Below, in pieces: positions 26,420-35,862 of a DNA stretch of 64,000 nucleotides. The position numbers and the translations under genes were made by a program. Under the pieces are notes generated by a model that saw nothing but the letters and a program-made list of their open reading frames with translations, made no database searches and was not told the DNA's origin. Each line of letters begins with the position of its first letter. Position 1 is the first letter of the stretch. Source of the stretch: Teredinibacter turnerae (GTDB lineage: Bacteria > Pseudomonadota > Gammaproteobacteria > Pseudomonadales > Cellvibrionaceae); the NCBI RefSeq assembly GCF_037935975.1, contig NZ_CP149817.1, forward strand, positions 186,001 to 250,000, in the 5' to 3' direction.

Positions 26420-27756
26420 ATATCGGTAAAAGCCTGCGCTTTAGAATTATTGCCGGGTATGTGATTTTTACATTAGCAACCACAATTTGTTATTCGCTTG
26501 GCGCGCTGACTGTTTTAAAGATAAGTGACGACGAGCTATTTAACTGGTATATCGCTGGTGTCGCAGAGGATGAGTATTACCGCTATCGCGACGCCTCCGA
26601 TATACGAAAAGAAGAATTACTCGCTCAGAGTCGGCAGATTATCGTAGGTACGGACGATGAGGTGATTCATCGAATTTTTCAGATAGACCCTGATGAACCG
26701 CTGCCTGAGAAATTTGAAAACTATGTAAGTCATATTTCCCGTGGCAGTGGCGGTCGTCAACAAATCTTAGAGCTTGATGATGGCACTTCCAAATACCATA
26801 TGGTGCGCATTCCGTTTTCCGGAAACATAGGGGAGACTCGTGCCTATTTCTACTACGTCGTTGACATTAGCGCATACAATAAACTCGACGTCTACGCAGT
26901 ACAGGGAACATATTTTGGCTTGTTATTAATGCTGCTTATATTTTTAATTGTGTCGTCGATACTGGGCGCCATTATTTCCCGTCGAGTCATCAAGCCTCTC
27001 ACTCAGCTTACGCGAGACGTGATGAAGGCGGATGTCGGGCAAAATATCGGCAGCTATTACCGTGACGAAGTCGGGACCTTAGCAGAAACTATTAACGACA
27101 TGATGACGCGCATCATGAGCTTCGTTGAGCGTGAAAAAGCATTTTCTCGGGACGTAAGTCACGAACTCAGAACCCCGATTACCAGTAGCCAGGTATCTTT
27201 GGATTTGGCGCTGAGTATGGATGAATCTCGCGATCCAAAGTTGCGACGCGTGTTGGAGCGAATATGCGACGCTAACCGTGACATGATGCATCTAATCGAA
27301 ACGTTTATGCTGATTGGCCGCGAGAGTATTCCGAGCGATGCGGTTAGCGCGACCAATCTGAGTTCAGTTGTACGCGATTCCATTACTCGCAACACCTATC
27401 TTATTAGTGAAAAATCCCTCGAGGTGCTTAATCTGGTCGATGAATCCGTTACCGTAAAGCAACCGCGGAAATTACTTGATGTTGTTGTGGACAATATTTT
27501 ACGTAACGCCTTTCAATACACAGACCAGGGCAATGTTACCGTGCGCGCGAACGAAGAGTTTATTTCCGTTGCCGACACCGGCCGCGGATTTGAGCAAACC
27601 GCACTGGAGCGGCTTTTGGTTCCGTATGAAACCTTTCACGGTGAAGGTGTTGGCTTGGGAATGAATATTATAAAGCGTATATGCAAAATAACGGGCTGGA
27701 GGTTAGATGTAAGAAGCGAGTGTGGCGTGGGAACTTTGTTAATACTCCATTTTTAG
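26416..27756 (+). CDS. Sensor histidine kinase
   Basis: Inner-membrane partner of the preceding regulator, 446 aa. Two membrane helices (IIAGYVIFTLATTICYSLGAL near 10-30; YFGLLLMLLIFLIVSSILGAII near 170-190) bracket a ~140-aa periplasmic sensor region of unknown ligand. Then comes HAMP, the dimerisation helix with the phospho-His in 'FSRDVSHELRTPITS', and the ATPase with the N box 'VVDNILRNAFQYT', G1 'VADTGRGF' and G2 'GEGVGLGMNIIKRI'. Followed by ~500 bases without genes. Confidence 0.94.
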   Translation: MNIGKSLRFRIIAGYVIFTLATTICYSLGALTVLKISDDELFNWYIAGVAEDEYYRYRDASDIRKEELLAQSRQIIVGTDDEVIHRIFQIDPDEPLPEKFENYVSHISRGSGGRQQILELDDGTSKYHMVRIPFSGNIGETRAYFYYVVDISAYNKLDVYAVQGTYFGLLLMLLIFLIVSSILGAIISRRVIKPLTQLTRDVMKADVGQNIGSYYRDEVGTLAETINDMMTRIMSFVEREKAFSRDVSHELRTPITSSQVSLDLALSMDESRDPKLRRVLERICDANRDMMHLIETFMLIGRESIPSDAVSATNLSSVVRDSITRNTYLISEKSLEVLNLVDESVTVKQPRKLLDVVVDNILRNAFQYTDQGNVTVRANEEFISVADTGRGFEQTALERLLVPYETFHGEGVGLGMNIIKRICKITGWRLDVRSECGVGTLLILHF

Positions 27757-28227
27757 TAATTGCTTTATTAAAATTCATCCTGTTATTTTGCGGAGTGCGT
27801 TTTGGAGTTGCGCTTGTCTGGCGTGACTCTTCACTGGCTTATCTCTTCATTCGTATAATTCTCTATTAATTTATTTTCTGTTGTTATGTCGCCTCATTTT
27901 TCTTTCCTGTTTGTATTGGCCTTATACTTCTAGCGCATTATCCGCATCTCGTACAATACCCCTAGCGTCGTTTTTCTTTATCCAGTTGGTATCTGCCTGC
28001 GATTTTTTCCGTATTTTTATCTCCGTTTCACAAATTTACTGGATATATTCATTTCCAGATTAATCTGATTGTTTTGTTTAGGCGTATTGCTTAAAACTGG
28101 TGTGTATCAGTTTCGGTACGCCCCCGAACACATATAAGTGGTAAAAATGTGAAGCCAAAAGTGAATATTTTGGTAAGTGAAAAATGTTACCCCGAGGAGT
28201 GATAAAAAATCTGGCAATTGCTTAAGG
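27757..28227. other. Noncoding region after the kinase gene
   Basis: About 470 AT-rich bases. Two short open frames (27681-27869 and 27881-28063) lack ribosome sites and protein-like composition and are not called. I see no terminator with a clear T-run. Confidence 0.5.
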
Positions 28228-28261
28228 TGTTACGCTTTTGTCACGCCACTAATCGGATAAT
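28228..28261 (+). promoter_or_regulatory. Candidate operator and promoter of the MipA-type gene
   Basis: TGTTACG (28228-28234) and TGTCACG (28239-28245), direct repeat with 11-bp period; GATAAT at 28256-28261 begins 10 bases after the second half-site, exactly as at 25671-25704. Confidence 0.55.
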
Positions 28262-28287
28262 GAATAAAAAGCAGAGAGGACCTGGTT

Positions 28288-29220
28288 GTGAAAAAATACG
28301 TAGATGCAATAGGCTTATTGTTCGCGGTCAGCGCGGCGTCCGCGTTTGGCATGACAGAAGAAGAAGCTAAGGAAGTGGTTGCTCGTGTGCAGAGCGGAGC
28401 AACCTACACAGAAATGCGGGAAGTAACGCACAAGGGTTCGCCTGCATACGAGCTGGAGTACATCTACGATGGCGATGAGTACGAAGTTATAGTCGCGCCA
28501 GATGGGACAGTGTTGGATCAGTATAAAGATAGCGGCATGCCGGTTATTGTAAGCCTTGCACTGGATGTTTCCACCCAGCTGTATCGCGAGCAGGATGCCG
28601 GTGTAGAACTGATCCCTGTTATCGTGGGTAGCTATAAAAAATTCTGGTTTAGGGGTTTGCAGCATGGTTTCTACGCTTATAAGAATCCCTACCTTTCCAT
28701 TTCACCGATGATTAAGCTGAATCCCGATATCGGCTACAGCGTCGACAATGCTGAAGACGATTCTACATTGTACGAAGGCCTGGACGATACCAGCTTTTCC
28801 GCCGAGGGCGGGTTGCAAGTCATGTTTGAACTGCCGGGCGTAAACCTTGAAGTGAACATGCTGACGGACTTACTCGGTGATCACGAAGGCCAACTGGTTG
28901 AAGTTGCACTTTCACACGCCATGCATTTTGGCCCCGCGTTGTTAGTGCCGGAAATTAAATACTCTTATAACACCGAAGAAATAGGTCAGTTCTATTTTGG
29001 AGTAGATCCAGAAGACGCGACACTCGAACGGCCAGCTTTTGAGGTAGGCAGTACCAGTGATATCGAATTAAGCACCGTATTTTTGTGGCGTTTCGCGTCG
29101 CGTTGGTACATGGTGAGCGAAGCGTCCTACAAAATGTACGACGATAAAATTGAGGATAGCCCGCTGGTAGACGATACAACGCAGGCCAGTATCTTTGTTG
29201 GCGTCGGCATAAGTTTTTAA
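28288..29220 (+). CDS. PepSY-like domain fused to MipA/OmpV outer-membrane protein
   Basis: A 310-aa envelope protein started by GTG 28288 with AGAGAGGA upstream. Signal peptide to about residue 21. Residues ~22-75 resemble a PepSY module ('EEEAKEVVARVQSGATYTEM...GSPAYELEYIYDGDEYEVIVAPDGTVL'). The remainder is MipA/OmpV-like: 'VELIPVIVGSYKKFWFRGLQ', 'LGDHEGQLVEVALSH' and a C-terminal barrel strand ending in '...IFVGVGISF' with the terminal Phe used by barrel assembly. MipA proteins are often under two-component control, in line with the shared operator. A PepSY-MipA fusion is less usual than stand-alone MipA. Confidence 0.82.
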   Translation: MKKYVDAIGLLFAVSAASAFGMTEEEAKEVVARVQSGATYTEMREVTHKGSPAYELEYIYDGDEYEVIVAPDGTVLDQYKDSGMPVIVSLALDVSTQLYREQDAGVELIPVIVGSYKKFWFRGLQHGFYAYKNPYLSISPMIKLNPDIGYSVDNAEDDSTLYEGLDDTSFSAEGGLQVMFELPGVNLEVNMLTDLLGDHEGQLVEVALSHAMHFGPALLVPEIKYSYNTEEIGQFYFGVDPEDATLERPAFEVGSTSDIELSTVFLWRFASRWYMVSEASYKMYDDKIEDSPLVDDTTQASIFVGVGISF

Positions 29221-29364
29221 TTGAACTGTTTACCGGGTAGCGATGTTGTTGCCGGTTAGCTTTAGCAAGATCAATAACTACTGAGAACTAGTGTTAACAC
29301 TCAATATCTCAGAAGTCGTACCCGCGAAAGCGACTGAAGAGTGCGTGAATAAAGGTTGCAGACT

Positions 29365-30531
29365 ATGGAAAGAGGAAACAGCTTCCGGTTAGTAGCGCAG
29401 TTGCAATGGCATAGAGCGGTACAATTTGCGCGTGTTTTGTTCGGATCGTCAATCCTATCTATGGCAATAAGCGTATCCGCGTATGCGCAGGGTAAGGCGG
29501 CAGATGGGGGAGGCCTCTATCAAGTGCAAACGGTCTCGATAGAGCGAACCCATTGTCAGAATAGTTTTATTGCTTACGGCCAGGTGTATCCTCATCAGAC
29601 CAGTTTATTAAATCCCCGTGTGAGCGGTCTTGTCGAGACGCTGGGTGAGGCGTTCGAAGCCGGACGCCGTGTAACACGGGGGCAGATACTGGTGTCGTTG
29701 GAAAAAACCGATTTTGAATTTCGGCTAGCCGAAGCGCTAAGGCAACTGGCAGATGCCCAGCTTATGCTGGCGGAGCAACAGGCGCTTAGCGAACGGGCGA
29801 TTGCGGAGTGGAAGGTTGGTAATCAAGGCAGTCCGCCGTCGTTGGCCGCGCGTAAACCGCAGATTACCTTAGCCAGGGCGCAGGTTGATGCGGCGGAATA
29901 CGCCGTCGCAGTTGCCCGCCGAGATTTGGCTGCCACTGATGTAAAAGCACCGTTCGACGGTTGGGTTGTCTCTCGCTCAGCGAGTGTTGGCAATATGGTC
30001 TCTCCGCAATCATCGCTGGCGGAATTAATTCCTGCAAAGAAAGTTATTGTTCGGATGATGCTTTCACCTGAGCAGGTGGAGAAAATAAAACAGTTTGGTG
30101 GACCAGAGCATGCGGAAATTGAACTGTTTAACGACATAGCTAACACATCGCCTTATTTTAGGTTTAGCGGTCTCGATCTCAATGCGATGGCCGATGCTGA
30201 AACTCGCCAATTGGCGGCGTCAGCGGTTTTGGACCTCGCGCCGGAAAATGAGGGTAAGGTCTATCCCGGTGCGTTTTTTAAAGCGCGGATCTATACGCAA
30301 CAACAAGGGGATTATTTTCCTGTACCTCGCGAAGCATTTAATGAGGCGGGCAACATATTTATTGTTGAAGAAAATAAAGTGCGTGAAATGCAAGTGGCAA
30401 CGGTATTTAATTCGCTGGGAAATCGCGTGGTCGATATCCCCGGCGAAAAATCGGTTCGTTTGGTGGTCTCTAAACTTGATCGGATTTGGCATGGTATGCC
30501 GGTAGCTGAAAAGGTGGCTTCTCATGAATGA
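29365..30531 (+). CDS. RND periplasmic adaptor (membrane fusion protein)
   Basis: Adaptor that joins an RND pump to an outer-membrane channel. ATG 29365 has AAAGG nine bases upstream; TTG 29356 is less likely. Signal sequence/N-terminal helix 'FGSSILSMAISVSAYAQG'. Then the two half-lipoyl segments ('VSGLVETLGEAFEAGRRVTR' and 'DVKAPFDGWVVSRSASVGN') around a coiled-coil hairpin rich in Ala/Glu, and a beta-barrel. About 388 aa. It overlaps the pump gene by 8 bases. No outer-membrane factor gene follows. Confidence 0.93.
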   Translation: MERGNSFRLVAQLQWHRAVQFARVLFGSSILSMAISVSAYAQGKAADGGGLYQVQTVSIERTHCQNSFIAYGQVYPHQTSLLNPRVSGLVETLGEAFEAGRRVTRGQILVSLEKTDFEFRLAEALRQLADAQLMLAEQQALSERAIAEWKVGNQGSPPSLAARKPQITLARAQVDAAEYAVAVARRDLAATDVKAPFDGWVVSRSASVGNMVSPQSSLAELIPAKKVIVRMMLSPEQVEKIKQFGGPEHAEIELFNDIANTSPYFRFSGLDLNAMADAETRQLAASAVLDLAPENEGKVYPGAFFKARIYTQQQGDYFPVPREAFNEAGNIFIVEENKVREMQVATVFNSLGNRVVDIPGEKSVRLVVSKLDRIWHGMPVAEKVASHE

Positions 30532-33500
30532 GAATAAAGGGTTCCTCGCACAATTTATCGCTCATCCTATCGCCAGTAAGACGTTGCTGGCGATTTTTAT
30601 TTTGTTGGGCGTGCTCGGCGCATTTTCGTTACGACAAGAGGTGTTCCCGCCTTTTGCTCCCAATCGTGTAGATATTTTTGTCGCTGTGCGCGGTGCCACG
30701 GCCAGTGAAGTTGAGGAGCTGGTGGTGCGCAGCGTCGAACAGAAACTGGTGGAACTGACCGAAATAGATCGGATTATAGCGACCGCCTACCAGGATTACG
30801 CGCAATTTCAGCTGGAACTGGTACCCGATGTCGATCCCTACAAAGCGCTAACGCTCATTAAATCGCAGGTGGAAAGTATACGATCTTTTCCCAGCTACGC
30901 GGAGCCGCCGGTGTACTCGGTACCCAAAACAACGGGGCCATTATTGTTAGTTAATTTGTACGGCGATCTGCCGGTGCGTGTACTCTATGGCGAGGCGATT
31001 GCACTTCGCGATAGTCTGTCATTGTTGCCTGGTATTACTCAGGTTGAAGTCGAAGATGCGCCCGAAATAGAAGTCGCAATCACAGCCTCACCAGAGCAAC
31101 TGCGCAAATACGATTTGCGTTTTTCTGATATTGCCGACGTGATTTCTGCCAATGCACTGAACTTGTCTGCAGGTGAGCTAAGTGCGGATAACGGCCGCAT
31201 TCTATTGCGCGGCGATACGCAAGCCGTGCGTGAGGAAGATTTCGGGGAGCTGGTTGTGGCTGCCTTCGCCGGAGGTAACAAAATATACTTGCGGGATATC
31301 GCGGATGTTCGCATAGGCCCAGTGGAATCTTATGTGAACTCCCGTTTCAACGGGCAGCCGAGTTTTACCTTGAGCGTGCGCAGAGACAAGTATCTCAGCT
31401 TATCTACGGCGAGCGAGCGGGTAAGAACGTTTGTGACTAACTACCAGACGAGGCTCGGCAGCGAAGTCGGACTCACTGTTTGGGCCGATGATTCGCGCGA
31501 GTTTTCTTCACGGGTATCGCTTCTGTTAAAAAATGGTATCACCGGCTTTCTTATTATCTGCATTGTCATGACGCTTTTCGTGCATGTGAAGGTGGCGTTT
31601 TGGACTGCTGTCGGTATTCCGGTATCCATGTTGGGAGCGCTCGGTTTGTTGTACATCTCCGGAACGGAGGTGAGCTTGAATGCAATTACCCTGTTTGGGT
31701 TTTTAATTGCGGCCGGCCTGATAGTCGACGACGCCATAGTGATTGGGGAAAGCATTCATGAGGAAACGCTCGCCAAGGGCGAGGGTATGCAAAGTGCCGT
31801 CAGTGGCGCGCACAAAGTCGCTATGCCAACCGTGTTTGGTGCCCTGACCTCTATTGCAGCCTTTTTTCCGTTAACCCTAACCGAGGGCAAAATGGGTAGC
31901 CAGATGGCGGGAATTGGTACTGTAGTCATTTGCTGTTTGTTTGCGTCGATTATCGAATCCAAATTGGTGTTGCCGAATCATCTTGCAGGCAAATGGCGCA
32001 GCAAGTTTAGAGGGTTTGATTTATCGAAAATACAGGCGCGATCGAACGGAGTACTCAATCGTTTCTCAGAAAACACCTACAGTAAAGGTCTCATATTTTC
32101 CCTGCGTCGGCCATGGCTGGTCGTCGCTCTAGTGCTTGTTATCTTTTTCGCGAGCGTAAGCATTCTTATCGGGGGCGTTGTTCGTACTGTCACCCTGCCA
32201 AATATCGCAGATTACGAAGTTGAAGGCAGCTTTACTATTGATGCAAATTTAAGTCCGGTGCAGCGGTCGCAAATTGCCAATGCCCTAGAGCAATCGCTTT
32301 ACGCCACCAGCGAGGGACTAAAAAAAGAGCACAACCTGGAATTCGATCCGGTAATGATGAACGCGATTACTGTTGATACCACGCGCATCATTATCTCTGT
32401 AGAAATCAGCCACCGGGATGATGCCCCATTCGATGCTCATCAGGTCGCAAATTTGTGGCGTGAGAGGCTGCCGCTGTTGCCAGGCATTGAATCCGCGAAT
32501 ATTGCCTCGGGTCCAAATGGCGATGAGCAGGTGGCTATACAGCTCAGTGGCAACGATTTAGAAACTATTTATGCTGCCAAAGAAGAAGTAAAAAGTTACC
32601 TGGGTGAGATTGACGGCGTCGTGGATATTCGAGATAGCGCTTTAACTAAATCGACTGAGTTGCTACTTCAGGTAAATCCGTTTGGCGAATCCCTGGGGTT
32701 AACTCAGGCATATCTATTGGCACAAATTCGCACTGGGTTTTACGGCTTGGAAGCTCAGCGGGTTCAGGTTGGCGAGCAGGAATGGCGGGTAATGGTTCGT
32801 CTGGCTAAAAGCCACCGGCAAACTGAGTCCGACCTGGCCAACATGGAAATTCAGTTGCCCAATGGCCGCTTTTTGCCGCTGGAGCGCGTTGCCACGATTA
32901 AGTCCACGCGTACGGAAACCATGGTGCAGCGAATCGATGGTCAGCGAGCTGTAACTGTATACGCGAATACCTTGGGTAACGTGGATGCTGAAGGGGTTGC
33001 GGAAGGCATTGTTGAAGACTTTCTGCCAGGGTTGCAAAGCCGGTACACTGGCTTGTCCTACAGCATTGAAGGCGAAGCCAAAGATGCAGCCAAATCGATA
33101 CGCAGCTTGATAAATGGCAGCATTATCGCGGTGTTTGTCATGTTTGTATTAATGGCAATTCCGCTTAAATCCTATTTGTACCCTGCCGTCATTATGCTGC
33201 TCTTACCCTTGGGTTTTATTGGGACTATTGTCGGTCACCTGCTGGTGCCCATTGATTACAGTTTAATCTCCATGTTCGGACTTATTGCATTAATGGGGGT
33301 GATGATCAACAACGGATTATTATTAATTGATCAATATCTGGTAAATATCGAACAGGGTATGGAGCGCGAGAAAGCGGTAGTTGAAAGCTGTACGCGACGT
33401 TTTCGCCCCATTTTACTGACCGCGTTAACGACTTTCGCGGGTTTAATGCCATTGATCTGGGAGTCCGATCCGGAAGCTTTATGGCTGGTACCCATTGCTG

Positions 33501-33703
33501 TTTCGCTGGGGATTGGTATTCTTGTGAGCACGGGGTTAACGCTTATCGTTTTACCGGTGGTTTTAGTGCTATTGCCAATGAAGCAGCAACGCTCAATCAA
33601 CACGACAACAGAGGCTGTATTTACGCCGGTCAAAACGTCTGAAGTGGTTCAGCCTTCCATATCCAGCGTTAAGTACCGCTATTCCGATCATGCGCCCAGT
33701 TGA
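30524..33703 (+). CDS. RND (HAE1-type) efflux permease
   Basis: Complete 1059-aa inner-membrane pump with 12 predicted helices in two halves. The conserved 'GFLIAAGLIVDDAIVIGESI' (helix 4 with the proton-relay aspartates) and 'MFGLIALMGVMINNGLLLID' (helix 10) are present, as are two periplasmic porter domains. The N-terminus 'FIAHPIASKTLLAIFILLGVLG' is typical. The C-terminus is slightly extended. It forms a pump-adaptor pair with the preceding gene; substrate is unknown, but export of the polyketide product made nearby is conceivable. Confidence 0.94.
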   Translation: MNENKGFLAQFIAHPIASKTLLAIFILLGVLGAFSLRQEVFPPFAPNRVDIFVAVRGATASEVEELVVRSVEQKLVELTEIDRIIATAYQDYAQFQLELVPDVDPYKALTLIKSQVESIRSFPSYAEPPVYSVPKTTGPLLLVNLYGDLPVRVLYGEAIALRDSLSLLPGITQVEVEDAPEIEVAITASPEQLRKYDLRFSDIADVISANALNLSAGELSADNGRILLRGDTQAVREEDFGELVVAAFAGGNKIYLRDIADVRIGPVESYVNSRFNGQPSFTLSVRRDKYLSLSTASERVRTFVTNYQTRLGSEVGLTVWADDSREFSSRVSLLLKNGITGFLIICIVMTLFVHVKVAFWTAVGIPVSMLGALGLLYISGTEVSLNAITLFGFLIAAGLIVDDAIVIGESIHEETLAKGEGMQSAVSGAHKVAMPTVFGALTSIAAFFPLTLTEGKMGSQMAGIGTVVICCLFASIIESKLVLPNHLAGKWRSKFRGFDLSKIQARSNGVLNRFSENTYSKGLIFSLRRPWLVVALVLVIFFASVSILIGGVVRTVTLPNIADYEVEGSFTIDANLSPVQRSQIANALEQSLYATSEGLKKEHNLEFDPVMMNAITVDTTRIIISVEISHRDDAPFDAHQVANLWRERLPLLPGIESANIASGPNGDEQVAIQLSGNDLETIYAAKEEVKSYLGEIDGVVDIRDSALTKSTELLLQVNPFGESLGLTQAYLLAQIRTGFYGLEAQRVQVGEQEWRVMVRLAKSHRQTESDLANMEIQLPNGRFLPLERVATIKSTRTETMVQRIDGQRAVTVYANTLGNVDAEGVAEGIVEDFLPGLQSRYTGLSYSIEGEAKDAAKSIRSLINGSIIAVFVMFVLMAIPLKSYLYPAVIMLLLPLGFIGTIVGHLLVPIDYSLISMFGLIALMGVMINNGLLLIDQYLVNIEQGMEREKAVVESCTRRFRPILLTALTTFAGLMPLIWESDPEALWLVPIAVSLGIGILVSTGLTLIVLPVVLVLLPMKQQRSINTTTEAVFTPVKTSEVVQPSISSVKYRYSDHAPS

Positions 33704-33732
33704 GCGCGCAGACAAAACACGCGAGGTTCGCA

Positions 33733-34155
33733 ATGTCCTGTACAATAAGTACCGTGAGTGAAACGCCCTATTTGTGTGAAAAGGCACTAGGTGAAGACAC
33801 GCTTTGGGTGGGTTTTCCCATTAATATCTCGATTAAAAAGCCTACCTTCGAAGCGGCATTAAGTTGTTCTCGAGCGTTGATGGACGAATACACCCAAATG
33901 CTAGACAAGGTTGCAGGCGACGGCTGTGAATTGATCACCGGTGCGGATGTAGAAAATTTTGGCGAATTTGGTGAAACCGTAGAATTTTTGCCGTCATCGA
34001 CCGGTTGCCTGGTGAAAATTTCAAAAGTAGTGATTGCCGAGTTCGACGAGGAACTCCCCTTTTGGGAGCGTATGACCATCGTGAGCCAATTGCTCGATAA
34101 ACTGGCTGAGTCCGGTTCGATGCCCGTGGCCGCCGCCGATGAGGCCGCAGCCTAG
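33733..34155 (+). CDS. Hypothetical 140-aa protein
   Basis: No family recognised. ATG 33733 has GAGG seven bases upstream; a TTG at 33700 overlapping the pump's stop would add 11 residues. The product is acidic, without signal or membrane segment, predicted mixed alpha/beta ('LWVGFPINISIKKPTFEAALS'), with an Ala-rich tail. It starts 29 bases after the RND gene and is convergent with the chemosensory operon, so it could belong functionally to either unit or neither. Confidence 0.65.
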   Translation: MSCTISTVSETPYLCEKALGEDTLWVGFPINISIKKPTFEAALSCSRALMDEYTQMLDKVAGDGCELITGADVENFGEFGETVEFLPSSTGCLVKISKVVIAEFDEELPFWERMTIVSQLLDKLAESGSMPVAAADEAAA

Positions 34156-34246
34156 GTTCCGCACCGCTGCACCACGATACAAATATGGAAAGGGGGCGGA
34201 CGATTGCAGGCGCGTAGGGCGCGCTGCTAGGTTCATCAGAGGTTCT

Positions 34247-34774
34247 CTAGCGCCGTCCGCTGAGTGAGCGCAGATCAGCCGCTGTCTTCTCCAGCGTGCG
34301 AAATTTTACCCACACGTCTCCGGTGCCGATATCGAAAATAATTCGCCGGTACCCGGACTCTCCTACGTGTGCACTCACGATATTGGCGCCCGCCGCCAGA
34401 AGCAGTTCAAACGCGGCGACGCTGTTTTTCTCCCCGATGGGGCTGCGTTCGCTAGTTGCCATATCTCTGGGGTATTTGGTTGTAACGTCGCTGCCGCCAA
34501 AAACCTTGACTTCGTACTCGCGAATTTTGGTGTTGCGAGACTCACAGGAACTTAAAAATAACTTCATGCAATCGTCCGCATAGCGGGGGTTAGGCTTGCT
34601 TGTGGGGCTTGGGTTCTTGGGTAAAGCATAGTGACAAATGCCGCCGATTTTACGCTTTGGGTGCCATAGGGTGATGGAAATACATGAGCCCAGCAGTGTG
34701 TGCACGTGGGTGCCTTCGTGGTCGAAACAATACTCGCCCGCGTGGATAACAACTTTTTTGACTGCCTTTTGCAT
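34247..34774 (-). CDS. cheD: CheD, chemoreceptor glutamine deamidase
   Basis: Cytosolic enzyme that deamidates glutamines in chemoreceptors and can bind CheC/CheY. The catalytic triad region is visible as 'HTLLGSCISITLWHPK' (Thr, Cys) and 'GICHYALPKN' (His). Also 'VKVFGGSDV' and 'SAHVGESGYRRIIFDIGTG', both diagnostic. 175 aa, normal length. Last gene of the minus-strand operon, 11 bases after cheB. Confidence 0.93.
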   Translation of the reverse strand: MQKAVKKVVIHAGEYCFDHEGTHVHTLLGSCISITLWHPKRKIGGICHYALPKNPSPTSKPNPRYADDCMKLFLSSCESRNTKIREYEVKVFGGSDVTTKYPRDMATSERSPIGEKNSVAAFELLLAAGANIVSAHVGESGYRRIIFDIGTGDVWVKFRTLEKTAADLRSLSGRR

Positions 34775-34785
34775 ACAACTTGTGT

Positions 34786-35838
34786 CTACTTGGCTGCATG
34801 AAGCAGCGCCGTTGCAATTTTATTGAGCGGAAACTGCCGTTCAGTAGCGCCTTTGAGAATGGCCTCTTTTGGCATGCCGTAAACCACGCAGGTTTGCTCA
34901 TCCTGCGCGCAAGTCCAGGCTCCCGCATCGAATAACTCTTTCAGGCCAGAAGCGCCATCGTCACCCATACCGGTAAGAATTGCTGCTACCGCATTTTTAC
35001 CTGCGTAGCGGGCGACACTGCGAAATAAGACGTCCACTGACGGACGATGCCTGGACACCAGGGGCCCTTCTTTTAACTCAACAAAGTAGCGAGCACCGCT
35101 GCGCTTTAACATCATATGTTTGTTGCCAGGTGCGACGAGTGCCTGGCCCCGTAAAATAGTATCGCCGTTAGTGGCCTCTTTTACTTTTATGGTGCATAGC
35201 TTGTCTAGCCGTTCAGCAAAGGAACGGGTGAAGCCTTCCGGCATGTGTTGGACAATAATAATACCGGGGCAGCCTAAAGGCATTCCGGTTAAAACCTCGC
35301 GAATGGCTTCTGTACCACCGGTCGACGCGCCTAGCGCAATAACCTTTTCTGTCGTTTCCGCCATCGCCTTACTGGCTTTTGCCAGCATAACATCCGCGTT
35401 ATTCTTTTTAGCAGGTGTGCGGGAAGTGGATAGCCTTTTGAGCCGTGCATGTGCAGCACCTTTAACCGTCTCGCAGATCATAACCCGGGAATCTTCGATA
35501 AATTGCCGGGTACCTAAAGTGGGCTTCTGAATAACATCAACAGCACCCGCTTCAAGTGCTTTCATCAACGTGTCTGTGCCTTCGCCCACCAGTGAGGAGC
35601 AGATAACAACCGGAATTGGGTGTTGTTGCATGAGTTTGGTTAAAAATGTCACGCCATCCATTCGCGGCATTTCCACATCCAGGGTGATTACATCGGGTGC
35701 TATTTTTCTAAGGCGCTCTGCGGCGATATAAGGATCTTGTGCTGTGGCGATCACTTCAATTTCCGGGTCCGAGGAAAGTGCATCCTGCAGTGCCTGCCGG
35801 ACTACGGCCGAGTCGTCCACAATCATTACTTTAATCAC
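34786..35838 (-). CDS. cheB: CheB, chemoreceptor methylesterase/response regulator
   Basis: Removes methyl groups from receptor glutamates when phosphorylated by CheA. 350 aa: receiver domain with Asp in '[13 protein letters not shown]', then the methylesterase with catalytic Ser in '[12 protein letters not shown]', His in 'IVQHMPEGF' and Asp in '[11 protein letters not shown]'. Works against CheR encoded just upstream for adaptation. Confidence 0.96.
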   Translation of the reverse strand: MIKVMIVDDSAVVRQALQDALSSDPEIEVIATAQDPYIAAERLRKIAPDVITLDVEMPRMDGVTFLTKLMQQHPIPVVICSSLVGEGTDTLMKALEAGAVDVIQKPTLGTRQFIEDSRVMICETVKGAAHARLKRLSTSRTPAKKNNADVMLAKASKAMAETTEKVIALGASTGGTEAIREVLTGMPLGCPGIIIVQHMPEGFTRSFAERLDKLCTIKVKEATNGDTILRGQALVAPGNKHMMLKRSGARYFVELKEGPLVSRHRPSVDVLFRSVARYAGKNAVAAILTGMGDDGASGLKELFDAGAWTCAQDEQTCVVYGMPKEAILKGATERQFPLNKIATALLHAAK

Positions 35839-35862
35839 GGGTGGCTACCTTTTGTGATGAAA

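Noticed and set aside
27681-28063. Two short open frames after the kinase gene
   Set aside because: No ribosome sites; hydrophobic composition follows from AT-rich DNA; first one overlaps the kinase gene.
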